Source: [Flavobacterium] thermophilum (GTDB taxonomy: Bacteria > Bacillota > Bacilli > Bacillales > Anoxybacillaceae). Taken from it: DNA of 64,000 nucleotides. Below are positions 1 to 8,896 of the stretch, one piece after another; positions within the stretch are counted from its first letter, which is position 1, and every line of letters begins with the position of its first letter. A program made the translations under genes and the position numbers. The notes under the pieces are model-generated. The model saw only the letters and a list, made by a program, of their open reading frames with translations. It was not told the origin of the DNA and ran no database searches. Where the stretch lies: contig UGGS01000002.1 of NCBI GenBank assembly GCA_900450595.1, forward strand, positions 496,001 through 560,000. Direction: 5' to 3'.

Positions 1-264
1 ACATTCATCTTATGCGCTCCGGAAGGCACGCAGCTCAACTGCCATATTTCCTTCTTTGAATGCGATACAAGCTTAGTTTGCACGGACAACTTCGCCCAAC
101 TCGACGTTTCCATCACCTTATGCCTTGAAGTTCAAATGGAAGCTGACGTCAAAATCGAAGTTGAAGCCCGCTTCTGCCAACCGCGCGAAGAACTTGCCGA
201 AGCTGCGCTGTGCCCGACGGCCAAATTCCCGCCGCAATGCCCGGACGTATTCCCAGCAATGTAA
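1..264 (+). CDS. C-terminal part of a cysteine-rich protein, possibly spore coat (5' end outside window)
   Basis: Frame 1 is open from the first base to a TAA at 262-264, giving the last 87 residues of a protein whose start lies upstream. The fragment has about six cysteines and alternating hydrophobic/charged stretches (for example LCLEVQMEADVKIEVEARFC) that look like beta strands, and it ends in a Pro/Cys-rich tail. The neighbours (yjcA, CotS-like genes, cotO) are spore-coat genes, and the cot cluster sits here in B. subtilis. A coat or SPOCS/DUF3794-like protein is therefore possible, but I do not recognise the family. A strong terminator follows directly. Confidence 0.6.
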   Translation, partial: TFILCAPEGTQLNCHISFFECDTSLVCTDNFAQLDVSITLCLEVQMEADVKIEVEARFCQPREELAEAALCPTAKFPPQCPDVFPAM

Positions 265-279
265 CGTCCTGCACCGCTC

Positions 280-311
280 AGGCTGTTGTTCTCAACAACA
301 GCCTTTTTTAT
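280..311 (+). terminator. Rho-independent terminator
   Basis: An 11-bp perfect stem (AGGCTGTTGTT / AACAACAGCCT) with a 3-base loop is followed by a run of T. It ends the Cys-rich gene 15 bases upstream. Confidence 0.9.
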
Positions 312-366
312 ATGGCATTTGCCTTCTGTGTATACATAAGATAAAAATGGAAGGGGTGGAAAACGA

Positions 367-1134
367 GTGAAAAATGCGAATGATGATCGGCACCTCCGCC
401 TGCAGCAGCAAATCATTCACTACCGGTCTGAAGCCGCCTCGTGCAGGGAACAGATCAAGCAGCTCGAAGCCGAACTGGAAAAAGAAAAAATGCGCAGCGC
501 CTATCTAAAAGAAAAATTGCGTGAAGCCGAAACAGTCAACGCCGAAATGTACAAGAAAAAGATCGCGTCCTTGGAGCGCCAGCTTTTGTTGTATGAAATC
601 GCGCTCGAAGAGGCAGAGCATCGCGTCTCCGGACCGCAACAAACCGCCGGCGCCGATCCGGACGCTTCCGTGCTGGCGCTGTTTCATTACTCGGTTATGA
701 TCCCGACGCACCTTGATGAAGAAGAAATTGTCGTGATTGGCGACTTCATCATCCGCAACAGCGGAACCGCGCCGCTTCACCATCCGGTCGTCTGCCTCCG
801 CATCTCGCCGCCGAAAGCAGCGGTGCTGAGCGGAAAAATTGCGCTCCCCCAAAGCGGGCGCGCCGCACAGGAGGGGCTGGCTGACAGCGGCGCCGAAGGT
901 TGGACGTTCATCCAAGAAAACTGGCGGGAAAAAGTGCGGCAAAACGGCGAATATTGGATTGCCCCGCTCCATGGCGTCCCCATTGAACCAGGTGAAGAAC
1001 GGCGCTTTTCCCAGTTTGAGATTGCGGTTCGACCGTCCGGCAACGTCCGCTCCCTGACAGTCGACGGCTTCGTATATGGCGCTGAACTGCCCAAAGGCGC
1101 CGCCGCGGCCAACCGCATCGCCGTCCAATGGTAA
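367..1134 (+). CDS. Coiled-coil protein of unknown function
   Basis: 255 residues with a GTG start, supported by an upstream GAAGGGGTGG. Residues 1-85 are a charged coiled coil rich in E, K, Q and R (EQIKQLEAELEKEK). After a short Pro/Gly linker, residues 105-255 look like a beta-rich globular domain (VVIGDFIIRNSGTAPLHHP) resembling Ig-like repeats. There is no signal peptide or membrane segment and I do not recognise the family. It lies among spore-coat genes and reads in the same direction as the Cys-rich gene, so a structural role in the spore is a guess from position. A weak GC-rich inverted repeat lies near 1170-1195. Confidence 0.7.
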   Translation: MKNANDDRHLRLQQQIIHYRSEAASCREQIKQLEAELEKEKMRSAYLKEKLREAETVNAEMYKKKIASLERQLLLYEIALEEAEHRVSGPQQTAGADPDASVLALFHYSVMIPTHLDEEEIVVIGDFIIRNSGTAPLHHPVVCLRISPPKAAVLSGKIALPQSGRAAQEGLADSGAEGWTFIQENWREKVRQNGEYWIAPLHGVPIEPGEERRFSQFEIAVRPSGNVRSLTVDGFVYGAELPKGAAAANRIAVQW

Positions 1135-1366
1135 ACGGAGCCCGCCCCATCCAATGGAGCGGCTGCTTTTCCCGGCCGGCTTCAGCCGGCCTCGTCTTGT
1201 CGGCAGCAACGATCTTTGCTTGACAGCAGCAGCGGGGGCATGATGCTTCAAGTGTCCAAGACCAACCGAAAGACAATCTCCCGCCGGCGGAAGCCGTCGG
1301 CCAGCCATCCAGGCGGCAGCTTTCCGCTGCAGCCGGTCCGGATGACGCAAGCTAGCGTCTCTCCCC

Positions 1367-1717
1367 TTACGAGAGCCACTTGCTGACAACCGTTTCAATC
1401 AGCGCCGCCCCGCCGGCGACTGCGAGCAGCACGATCAGCGGCTGGAAAACGGCCGGCCAAGCAACAACCCCAATATAACAAAACGCTGCACACCATATCC
1501 CGGTGCACCAGTAGCAACTTAGCAGTTCGCCGATCCAGCGCCGCAATCCGCTGCCCTTCAAAATGAGAAATACTTCTTTTCTTCCGTCCGGAAGCTCCTC
1601 CTCCACCCATTCATGGAAAGGCCGGCGAAGCCAGGCGGTGATCGTATCGTATACGATGAGCCTCGTCAGGCGAAAGCTGGCTAAACAAAGAAGAATAAAG
1701 GAAAACGGGTCATCCAC
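1367..1717 (-). CDS. yjcA: Sporulation membrane protein YjcA (DUF1360)
   Basis: 116 residues read from a GTG at 1717, chosen because GGGGAGAGG lies just before it and the longer frame adds an unlikely Arg-rich leader. The protein opens with a hydrophobic helix containing the family signature FRLTRLIVYD. A conserved Cys pair follows (SCYWCTGIW), then two hydrophobic segments and LIETVVSKWLS. This is the DUF1360 pattern of B. subtilis YjcA, a sporulation protein next to the cotVWXYZ cluster. That position supports the call. The biochemical function is unknown. Confidence 0.8.
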   Translation of the reverse strand: MDDPFSFILLCLASFRLTRLIVYDTITAWLRRPFHEWVEEELPDGRKEVFLILKGSGLRRWIGELLSCYWCTGIWCAAFCYIGVVAWPAVFQPLIVLLAVAGGAALIETVVSKWLS

Positions 1718-1896
1718 GTTCCTCTCCCCTTTCCGCTCGCCGCGGCCGCAAAAGGAGGCGTGCGCTTTTTCCGCCTCCTCGGCCCGGCAGCAGGCGAACC
1801 TGCTCCGGTGCGGACGTTTACCCAAACGCTCTCCTACGCCAATCATATGATGGAGTATAGGTTTTTAACACAAGAGACAAGAAAGGAGGCGACACA

Positions 1897-2199
1897 ATGT
1901 ACCGTGTCTTTTTTGAGCGGCGGCCGACCCGCCCCCGCCTTTCCCGCGCCCTGCACGACCAGCTGACGGCGCTCCCGCCCAACACAGAAGTGAACGTGCA
2001 CACGGTCAAGGAAACATACTACAATGCCGTTTTTCTCGGTTTTGAGCCACAGACCAACACCGTTTCGCTGCTTGTTGACCGCTTTTATGAAGAGGGAGGG
2101 CGCACGCTGGCCATCAATGCGGCCGCCATCACCTCGATCGATCTCCCCGCTTCCATGCGTTCCGATTCACAAAAACAGCTCGAGGACGAGGAAGAATAA
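1897..2199 (+). CDS. Hypothetical small protein in spore-coat region
   Basis: 100 residues with ATG preceded by AAAGGAGG at good spacing. The N-terminus is Arg/Pro-rich. Residues 30-85 look like a small beta barrel (NAVFLGFEPQTNTVSLLVD, then AINAAAITSIDL), and the tail is acidic (QLEDEEE). The central pattern recalls the end of the CotO-type protein at 13056-13466, but similarity is weak. It sits between yjcA and the CotS-like gene. A spore-coat role is inferred from position only. Confidence 0.65.
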   Translation: MYRVFFERRPTRPRLSRALHDQLTALPPNTEVNVHTVKETYYNAVFLGFEPQTNTVSLLVDRFYEEGGRTLAINAAAITSIDLPASMRSDSQKQLEDEEE

Positions 2200-2353
2200 T
2201 CAAGAAAAGCCTTGCCGGCCAGCGCCCAAGAGCGCAGTCGGCCTTATTTTTTGCCGCCCCTTTTCGCCATGGCTGGTGCGCCTGTCTATACCAACTCGTT
2301 TCCCTTTACATACACTCTTATTAATCGACCATTGGCGCTAGGAGGAACTGATC

Positions 2354-3358
2354 GTGGCCTCAAAACGATCCCGCCTGTTGTTTGAAGTGTTGCACAGCTA
2401 CGGCCTGTCGGAAACCGAGGTGGATATCGCCGGCGAGCTAAAAAAGGAAAAAGTATGGCTTCTGCAAAACAAAAAAACGGGTGAGAGGTGCGTACTAAAA
2501 CGGCTGAATGAGGATAAAACACCTTTCCCGATTTTGCTTCATTCCAAACTGTATGAAACTGGATTTCACGTCCCAAAAATGATCCGGACAAAAACAAAGC
2601 AACTTTACGTTCAACGAAAAAACCACTATTACTACTTGATGGAGTACGTTCCCTCAAGCGGAGGCAAGCCCTCATTCCAGCAGCGGATTGAATGGTTGGC
2701 CCGTTTTCACAAAGACAGCCTATTCGACGATTGGATCGATCCCCATCCGCCGTCCTTCCCCGAACCGACCGATATACTCAAAGCACACCGGGAAAAGACG
2801 GCGGATTTACAGAAGCAGGCAGAGGCTGTTAATAATGGGACCGCTCTTTCTCATATAATGAAACAGATGGCCCAGCTTGCCGCCAAAAGCTATGCGCTGC
2901 TTGAAAAAAGCGATTTAGCCGGCTTTTGCCGTGAAGCAGCGAAACGGAAAGCCATTTGCCATGGGGATTATAACAGCAACAATCTTTTATTGGCCGAAAA
3001 CAATAACGTGATGATGATTGATTTTGACCGCGCTTACTACGGCCTCCCGCTCGATGATTTTCGCTTTTTGCTCATTTCCTTAACAAGAAACCCGAAAAAC
3101 AACGTGGTCAAAAGACTTCGGTCATTATTTGAAATCTATTTCTCCATTTGTCCGCTCTACGCTTCGTATCAAAGCGTCTACTTAGCTGATGCCATGTTTC
3201 CGCATGTGTTTTACAGCGAAATCATCGGCCAAGAGACGCGAAAGCGGGCGACAGGCAGCCAGCCGCCGTTGGACTTGCTCATCCGCCTCGCTGAGCAGGA
3301 AAGGAAAAAGTTCGCTTTTTTGTCCGACTTGTCGAAAAGCGAGGGATCAAGAACATGA
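2354..3358 (+). CDS. CotS-family kinase-fold protein (spore coat, APH-like)
   Basis: 334 residues, GTG start with TAGGAGG upstream. It has the aminoglycoside-phosphotransferase/choline-kinase fold of CotS, CotI and YutH. There is a candidate N-lobe lysine in CVLKRLN (about residue 49), and MEYVP marks the hinge. The catalytic loop HGDYNSNN (203-210) keeps the H-x-D-x4-N pattern, and MIDFDRAYYGLP (221-232) supplies the metal-binding Asp. It should therefore be able to phosphorylate something, though no substrate is known for this family. The stop overlaps the start of the next gene, so it is coupled to a glycosyltransferase. In B. subtilis cotS is likewise followed by the glycosyltransferase cotSA. 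Confidence 0.8.
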   Translation: MASKRSRLLFEVLHSYGLSETEVDIAGELKKEKVWLLQNKKTGERCVLKRLNEDKTPFPILLHSKLYETGFHVPKMIRTKTKQLYVQRKNHYYYLMEYVPSSGGKPSFQQRIEWLARFHKDSLFDDWIDPHPPSFPEPTDILKAHREKTADLQKQAEAVNNGTALSHIMKQMAQLAAKSYALLEKSDLAGFCREAAKRKAICHGDYNSNNLLLAENNNVMMIDFDRAYYGLPLDDFRFLLISLTRNPKNNVVKRLRSLFEIYFSICPLYASYQSVYLADAMFPHVFYSEIIGQETRKRATGSQPPLDLLIRLAEQERKKFAFLSDLSKSEGSRT

Positions 3359-4437
3359 AACGAACGATCGCCCATTTTATCCATGAAAAAATGAAAATTA
3401 ACCAACGGTTTATTTACAACCAAATGGTTCGTCTGAAAAAATACCGGCCGATTATTATCGGATCGTTCGCCGATGACGGCAGCCATCCGTTTCCGCTTGT
3501 CAATTATTATCATCTTCACGATATTTGCCATTTCGGCCGCTTCGCCAAAAAGCAAAACATCGTCGCCATTCACGCCCATCATGGAAAACACGCCGTTGAA
3601 ATTCTTCCGCTTTGTGTTGCCCATGGCATCCCCCTTATTGTCAGCATCCGCGGCCGCGACGGGTCGGCGAAATATAACAGCTTCCGGCGCAACCAAAAGC
3701 GGTACAGCCTGCTTAAAGAGCACGGAGCGCTCTTTCTTCCCGTTTGCCGTTACCTGGCTGACGAACTCGTTACGTTAGGATTTCCCCCAGAAAAAATCCA
3801 TGTCCTCTACGGCGGCATTGAGCTTGATTTATTTCCGTACCGTAAACGGACCATTCCAGCAAGCGGGGATATCATCATTCTCTCAATCGGCCGGCTCGTC
3901 GAGAAAAAAGGGTTTTTAACGCTCGTGCGCGCCTTTTGGCGCGTGCGGGCGAAACACCCGCGCTGCCGTCTCCGCATCATCGGCGCCGGAAAAGAGGAAG
4001 AAAACATCCGCCGGCTTGTCAATGAGCTCGGTCTCGCTCCGTTTGTCGAATTGCCCGGCGCTATGGACGCCGCCGCCATTGCCCAAGAAATGGACCGCGC
4101 CCATCTGTTTTGCCTGGCAAGCGAGACAGCTCCGGACGGAGACATCGAAGGCATTCCGAACGTGCTGAAGGAAGCGATGGCGAGCGGGCTGCCCGTTGTC
4201 TCAACCAACCATGCCGGCATCCCTGAATTGATCGAACATAGACGCACCGGCTACCTCGCCCCGGAAAAAGACGACAAAGAGCTCGCGAACGGCATCTGCT
4301 TTTTCCTCGAACATCCGGAGCAAGTCCCCTTGTTTACCAAACAGGCGCGCAAAGTGATCGAGCAACGGTTTAACCTCGCTAAGCAAATGAAGGAGCAAGA
4401 GCAGCTGTATGATTTAATAGCCAAAAAAACCAGGTAA
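3355..4437 (+). CDS. GT4-type glycosyltransferase, spore-coat locus
   Basis: 360 residues whose ATG overlaps the preceding stop (ATGA). The N-lobe is Rossmann-like. The C-lobe carries GT-B landmarks: ILSIGRLVEKKGFLTLVRA (around 172-190), LFCLASETAPDGDIEGIPN and the E-x7-E donor site in EGIPNVLKEAMASGLPVVST. No signal peptide or membrane segment is seen, so it is cytoplasmic. It differs from the CotSA/YtcC pair in this window in the N-domain and donor region. It probably adds sugar to spore-surface glycan with the adjacent galU-ytcABC genes; acceptor and donor are unknown. Confidence 0.85.
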   Translation: MKRTIAHFIHEKMKINQRFIYNQMVRLKKYRPIIIGSFADDGSHPFPLVNYYHLHDICHFGRFAKKQNIVAIHAHHGKHAVEILPLCVAHGIPLIVSIRGRDGSAKYNSFRRNQKRYSLLKEHGALFLPVCRYLADELVTLGFPPEKIHVLYGGIELDLFPYRKRTIPASGDIIILSIGRLVEKKGFLTLVRAFWRVRAKHPRCRLRIIGAGKEEENIRRLVNELGLAPFVELPGAMDAAAIAQEMDRAHLFCLASETAPDGDIEGIPNVLKEAMASGLPVVSTNHAGIPELIEHRRTGYLAPEKDDKELANGICFFLEHPEQVPLFTKQARKVIEQRFNLAKQMKEQEQLYDLIAKKTR

Positions 4438-4456
4438 TGAATACCTGGTTTTTTCA
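4423..4456. terminator. Bidirectional terminator
   Basis: A 13-bp stem AAAAAACCAGGTA / TACCTGGTTTTTT is A-rich on one arm and T-rich on the other. It serves the glycosyltransferase gene and the convergent galU gene, whose stop codon abuts it. Confidence 0.9.
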
Positions 4457-5260
4457 TTTCTCTTTCCAAACCGCCGAAAGAAGCGCCATATAACCGTCGG
4501 ATGTCCCGATGTCAAACCGCGCTCCAGCGACGATCTTCCCTTCGCATCCTTCCTTGGCCGCTAAGCGGCGGATCGCTTCCGTCAGCTGAATTTCTTCTTC
4601 CCCGGAGCTTGGCAGCGCCTCCAAGTGCGAGAAAATGGCCGGCGTGAACACATAGCGGCCGATGACGGCCAAGTCGGATGGCGGATCGGCTTTTGGCTTT
4701 TCCACCATATCGTCGATGCGGTACGTCCCATCGGCAAGCGGCTTCCCGCGGATAACCCCGTATTTGTGCAATTCCTCCGGCTTCACCCGATTAAGGCCGA
4801 CCACGCTTTTTCCACAGCGCTCATAATGCTCGATCAGCTGCCGAATGGCTGGAACGCCGTCATGCAAAACGATGTCGTCAGGCAACAGCACGGCAAACGG
4901 TTCGCTCCCGACAAATGACTTGCCAAGCCGGATTGCATCTCCCAATCCTCTCGCGTATGGCTGGCGCGTATAATACAGCCGTCCTGGCGGAACGAACTCA
5001 TCTTTTAGCAAGTGCGCTTTGTTTTGCCGCTCTAAAAACGCTTCAAGCTCCAAGGAGCGGTCAAAATAGTCGACAATTAAATTTTTCGCCCTCGATACGA
5101 TCATGAGCAGCTCTTCGATTCCGGAGGCAAACGCCTCTTCGACAATGTATTGGATCGCCGGTTTGGCGCCGATTGGAAACATCTCTTTCGGAATCACTTT
5201 CGTCACCGGCAAGCTTCTTGTCCCATATCCGGCCGCGGGGATGATCGCTTTTTTGACCAT
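4454..5260 (-). CDS. galU: UTP--glucose-1-phosphate uridylyltransferase (GalU/GtaB/YtdA type)
   Basis: 268 residues. It makes UDP-glucose from UTP and glucose-1-phosphate. The nucleotidyltransferase signature PAAGYGTRSLPVTKVIPKEM starts at residue 8. Other family features are KPAIQYIVEEAFASGI, the LLPDDIV metal site, and a C-terminal stretch GARFDIGTSDGYM. It is slightly short for the family (about 290) but complete. It is divergent from the UDP-glucose dehydrogenase gene, so product and consumer are side by side, as in the B. subtilis ytdA-ytcABC spore-polysaccharide cluster. It may be the sporulation paralogue and not the housekeeping GtaB. Confidence 0.9.
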   Translation of the reverse strand: MVKKAIIPAAGYGTRSLPVTKVIPKEMFPIGAKPAIQYIVEEAFASGIEELLMIVSRAKNLIVDYFDRSLELEAFLERQNKAHLLKDEFVPPGRLYYTRQPYARGLGDAIRLGKSFVGSEPFAVLLPDDIVLHDGVPAIRQLIEHYERCGKSVVGLNRVKPEELHKYGVIRGKPLADGTYRIDDMVEKPKADPPSDLAVIGRYVFTPAIFSHLEALPSSGEEEIQLTEAIRRLAAKEGCEGKIVAGARFDIGTSDGYMALLSAVWKEK

Positions 5261-5443
5261 CGTTGTCCCCCCTTGTCTTCTTTTTATACCTTATCGTATT
5301 CGCTTTCGAATGGCAGGGAAGGTTGTCCGGCGAAAATAGGCCACGTCATTTCCAGCGTTTTAGGCGCTTGCCATATGGCAAACAAAGCTTGTCCATTAAT
5401 ACGCTATAAAAGCCGGACATTTCGCGAAGGAGGTCTATAAGTC

Positions 5444-6727
5444 ATGAACATTTGCATCATCGGTGCTGGCTACGTCGGACTGACCACTGCAGCCGTCCTT
5501 GCCGAACTGGGGCATGAGGTGCATTGCATCGATCATGACGAACAGAAAATCCGCCTGCTCAATGACGGAAAGATCCCGTTTTATGAGCCAGGATTGGAGG
5601 AACTGATCACCAAAAACTCTAATTATTTAACATTCAGCGGCCGCTGGGACTACATCAAACGGGCGTCCGTCATTGTGATTTGCGTCGGCACCCCGCCGCG
5701 GCCGGACGGCAGCACCGATTTGCGCTATATTGAAGCCGTGCTCGACCGCCTAGCGGCGACAGTAGAATCGTACAAAACGATCGTCACGAAAAGCACGGTC
5801 CCTCCGGGAACAAACGAATGGATGCGGGCGGAGCTCATCGGAAAAGGAACGGCGCCGCATTTGTTTCGCATCGTGTCCAATCCGGAGTTTTTGCGGGAAG
5901 GATCAGCCGTTTATGATATGTTTCACCCCGATAAAATCGTCGTCGGGCTCGAACCGGACGATGACCGATCGCTCGCCGTCATTCAAGGAATGTATGCCGG
6001 CATCAACGCCCCGTACGTCACAACGAGTTTGACCGGCGCTGAACTGATCAAATACGCCGCCAACGCCTTTCTAGCAATGAAAATCTCATTTATTAACGAA
6101 ATGGCGCGCATTTGTGACGCGTTTGCCGTCGATGTCAATGACATCGCTCATGGGATCGGCTTGGACCCGCGCATCAGCCCGCATTTTTTGCAGGCCGGCC
6201 TCGGCTATGGAGGATCTTGCTTTCCAAAAGATATCAAAGCGCTCGAACATGCAGCGCGTTCACGCCAAGTGGAGCCGCATTTGCTGAAGGCGGTGCAGAC
6301 CGTCAACACCACCCAACTCGATCTATGTCTTCAGAAGCTGCATGAGCAGCTCGCCCCACTGGCCGGCAAAAAAATCGCCGTGCTTGGCATCGCCTTTAAG
6401 CCCAATACGGATGATACGCGGTTTTCCCCCGCCGAAGCGCTCATCCGCCGCTTAAGCGAAAGCGGGTGCACGGTCGCCGCCTATGATCCGAAGGCAACGC
6501 TCTCGGAGCCGCTCACCCGCGTCACACAAGTCCAGTCGGTGCACGAAGCGATCCAAGGGGCGGATGGCTTGGTCATCGCCACCGATTGGGACGAATTCCG
6601 CACGCTTGACTGGGGGCAAGTGAAAGCGGCGATGAATGGGACGCTCGTGTTTGACGGTCGAAACTGTTTGGATCGCCATGCAGTCGAACAAAGCGGTTTG
6701 CGCTACATGGGGGTGGGGCGCCCGTGA
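5444..6727 (+). CDS. ytcA: UDP-glucose 6-dehydrogenase (YtcA/TuaD type)
   Basis: 427 residues with AAGGAGG before the ATG. It oxidises UDP-glucose to UDP-glucuronate with two NAD+. The NAD-binding GAGYVGLTTA is at residues 7-16. The catalytic cysteine is C259 in GYGGSCFPKD. The central helix has LIKYAANAFLAMKISFINE and the C-terminal UDP-binding domain has AFKPNTDDTRFSP. It is the first gene of a tight three-gene operon: the next GTG overlaps its stop by 4 bases. Matching the gene order ytcA-ytcB-ytcC in B. subtilis, it likely feeds glucuronate into spore-crust polysaccharide. Confidence 0.92.
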   Translation: MNICIIGAGYVGLTTAAVLAELGHEVHCIDHDEQKIRLLNDGKIPFYEPGLEELITKNSNYLTFSGRWDYIKRASVIVICVGTPPRPDGSTDLRYIEAVLDRLAATVESYKTIVTKSTVPPGTNEWMRAELIGKGTAPHLFRIVSNPEFLREGSAVYDMFHPDKIVVGLEPDDDRSLAVIQGMYAGINAPYVTTSLTGAELIKYAANAFLAMKISFINEMARICDAFAVDVNDIAHGIGLDPRISPHFLQAGLGYGGSCFPKDIKALEHAARSRQVEPHLLKAVQTVNTTQLDLCLQKLHEQLAPLAGKKIAVLGIAFKPNTDDTRFSPAEALIRRLSESGCTVAAYDPKATLSEPLTRVTQVQSVHEAIQGADGLVIATDWDEFRTLDWGQVKAAMNGTLVFDGRNCLDRHAVEQSGLRYMGVGRP

Positions 6728-7680
6728 ACATTCTCGTCACCGGTGCGGCCGGATTTATCGGCTCCCATTTATGTGAAAAATTGCTCGAAGATGGCCAACA
6801 CCAGGTGATCGGCGTTGACAGCTTCATCGGACCAACGCCGGCGCCGCTCAAGGCGAAAAACATCGCCGGTCTGCAAGCCCATCCGCAGTTTGCGTTAGTT
6901 GAAGCCGATTTGCTGACTGCCGATTTGCCGTCCTTGCTGCAAAACGTCGAAGCGGTCTACCACTTAGCCGGCATGCCCGGTGTGCGAACGAGCTGGGGGA
7001 CGGAGTTTGCCGCCTATGCCGTCCATAACATTTCCGCCACCCAGCGGCTGCTTGAAGCGTGCAAAGACTTGCCGCTTGAGCGATTCATCTATGCTTCGAC
7101 CTCGTCTGTTTACGGCGAGCAGAGCGGCAGGCTGTCAGAATCTCTCGAACCGCTTCCGCTCTCCCCGTACGGCATTACAAAGCTGACCGGCGAGCATTTA
7201 TGCCGCGTCTATTTCCGCGAATTCGGCGTGCCGATCGTCATTTTGCGCTATTTCACCGTCTATGGCCCGCGCCAGCGCCCGGACATGTCGTTTCACCGCT
7301 TCATCCGCCAGCTGCTCGCTGGACAACCGCTCACCGTGTTCGGCGACGGAACACAATCGCGCGATTTCACCTATATTTCTGACTGCGTTGATGGAACGAT
7401 CGCCGCGCTCGAGCGGGATGGCGTCATTGGAGAAACGATCAATATCGGCGGAAAAGAACGAGCATCGGTCAATGAGGTGATCCGTCTGCTGGAAACGCTG
7501 ACGGGAAAACAAGCGATCATTCAGTATACCCCCTCCGCCCGCGGGGAGCCGAAACAAACGTGGGCCAACTTAACGAAAGCGGAGCAGCTGCTCGGGTACA
7601 AGCCGGTTGTGACACTTGAGAACGGCCTGCAAAAAGAAATCGAATACATCCGTTCATTGTATGGGGATGAACGTTCATGA
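6724..7680 (+). CDS. ytcB: NAD-dependent NDP-sugar epimerase (YtcB)
   Basis: 318 residues, GTG start overlapping the previous gene. It is an extended short-chain dehydrogenase: GAAGFIGSHL (7-16) binds NAD, STSS (125-128) and Y149-x3-K153 form the active site, and YGPRQRPDMSFHRFI is typical of UDP-glucuronate/UDP-glucose 4-epimerases. Coupling to a UDP-glucuronate-forming enzyme makes UDP-glucuronate the likely substrate. The stop overlaps the next ATG by 4 bases, indicating translational coupling. The exact sugar product cannot be read from sequence. Confidence 0.88.
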   Translation: MNILVTGAAGFIGSHLCEKLLEDGQHQVIGVDSFIGPTPAPLKAKNIAGLQAHPQFALVEADLLTADLPSLLQNVEAVYHLAGMPGVRTSWGTEFAAYAVHNISATQRLLEACKDLPLERFIYASTSSVYGEQSGRLSESLEPLPLSPYGITKLTGEHLCRVYFREFGVPIVILRYFTVYGPRQRPDMSFHRFIRQLLAGQPLTVFGDGTQSRDFTYISDCVDGTIAALERDGVIGETINIGGKERASVNEVIRLLETLTGKQAIIQYTPSARGEPKQTWANLTKAEQLLGYKPVVTLENGLQKEIEYIRSLYGDERS

Positions 7681-8840
7681 ACATCGCTTACGTTTGCACA
7701 GAAAAACTGCCTGCCCCGGCGGTGCGGGGCGGGGCCATTCAAGTGATGATCGACGGGATTGCCCCCTTGATCGCCCGCCGCCATGATCTGACGATTTTTT
7801 CCATTGATGATCCGCTTTTGCCGTCAGAAGAGACAAACGGACGCATCCGCTACATCCGTTTTCCAAAGGCCACTTATGAAACAGACGTAGCCCGTGCGCT
7901 TTCGGCGTGCAAGTTTGATGTCGTCCACGTCTTCAACCGGCCCGTTGCGCTCGCCGATTACCACGCCGCGGCGCCGCACAGCGCCTTTGTATTGAGCCTC
8001 CATAACGATATGTTTTCGCCTCTGAAAATCACAGCAGAGCAGGCAGAGCGGGCGCTCAACGCCTGCACCTTGCTGACGGCTGTCAGCGAATACATCAAAC
8101 GGACGGTAACCGGCCGTTACCAAGTCGATCCTCGGAAAGTCAAGGTCATTTATTCCGGAGTCGATCTGGCGCCATACGTTCCTGCCTGGACGGAAGAAGG
8201 AAAGCGCATCCGCCGGGCCGAACGGCAAGCGTACGGGCTTGCCGACCAACCAGTCATCCTGTTTCTCGGCCGGCTCAGCAAAACAAAAGGGCCGCATTTG
8301 CTTCTGCAATGCTTGCCGTCCCTTTTGGCCCGCCATCCGGAAACAGTGCTCGTCATTGCCGGCGGGAAGTGGTTTAGCGACAACAGCCGAAGCGAATATA
8401 TCGACTGGCTGCATGAGCTGGCGGCGCCGTTTGTGGAGCACGTCATCTTCACAAACTACATCCCGCACAGTCGCGTTCCGAAACTGTTCTTAATGGCCGA
8501 CGTGTTTGTGTGCAGCTCGCAATGGCACGAGCCGCTCGCCCGCGTTCATTACGAGGCGATGGCCGCCGGCATTCCGGTCATCACGACCAACCGCGGCGGC
8601 AACACTGAAATCGTCCGTCACGGCCAAACTGGGCTTGTCGTTGATGATTATGCGAACGAGCAGGCGTTCGCGGAAGCGATCAGCTATCTGTTTGAACAAC
8701 AAACACACGCCCGGCGCATGGCTGAAACAGCGCGGGAGAGGGTGGAGGCGAACTTCCAATTTGAACACGTCGCCGGCCGCCTTGAAGCGGTCTATAACGA
8801 GGCGCTCGCCGCCCATCAGCGGCAAACCACCGGCCTCTAG
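7677..8840 (+). CDS. ytcC: GT4 glycosyltransferase (YtcC type)
   Basis: 387 residues. The GT-B fold shows EKLPAPAVRGGAIQ at the N-terminus and VILFLGRLSKTKGPHLLLQ in the C-lobe. The donor site is CSSQWHEPLARVHYEAMAAG, with E and E eight residues apart. It closely resembles the CotSA-like protein encoded at 10465-11604, so the two are probably paralogues with related donors. It is last in the ytcABC operon and is followed by a terminator. Expected role: adding a sugar derived from UDP-glucuronate to a spore-surface glycan. Confidence 0.88.
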   Translation: MNIAYVCTEKLPAPAVRGGAIQVMIDGIAPLIARRHDLTIFSIDDPLLPSEETNGRIRYIRFPKATYETDVARALSACKFDVVHVFNRPVALADYHAAAPHSAFVLSLHNDMFSPLKITAEQAERALNACTLLTAVSEYIKRTVTGRYQVDPRKVKVIYSGVDLAPYVPAWTEEGKRIRRAERQAYGLADQPVILFLGRLSKTKGPHLLLQCLPSLLARHPETVLVIAGGKWFSDNSRSEYIDWLHELAAPFVEHVIFTNYIPHSRVPKLFLMADVFVCSSQWHEPLARVHYEAMAAGIPVITTNRGGNTEIVRHGQTGLVVDDYANEQAFAEAISYLFEQQTHARRMAETARERVEANFQFEHVAGRLEAVYNEALAAHQRQTTGL

Positions 8841-8865
8841 CAGCCGGGCGGCCGGAGTCATCACA

Positions 8866-8895
8866 AAAGGATGCCTGTGATGCGGCATCCTTCTC
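8866..8895. terminator. Terminator between convergent ytcC and the 174-aa gene
   Basis: The stem AAGGATGCC / GGCATCCTT has an 8-base loop, with T-rich sequence after it on the plus strand and an A-run before it. It can serve both strands. Confidence 0.7.
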
Positions 8896-8896
8896 C

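Noticed and set aside
1165..1200. GC-rich inverted repeat after the coiled-coil gene as terminator
   Set aside because: GGCCGGCT / AGCCGGCC forms a stem, but there is no T-run, so termination is doubtful.
505..1398. Minus-strand frame of 297 codons opposite the coiled-coil gene
   Set aside because: It has atypical Arg/Gly/Ala composition and no ribosome site, while the plus-strand gene has a coiled coil and good start.
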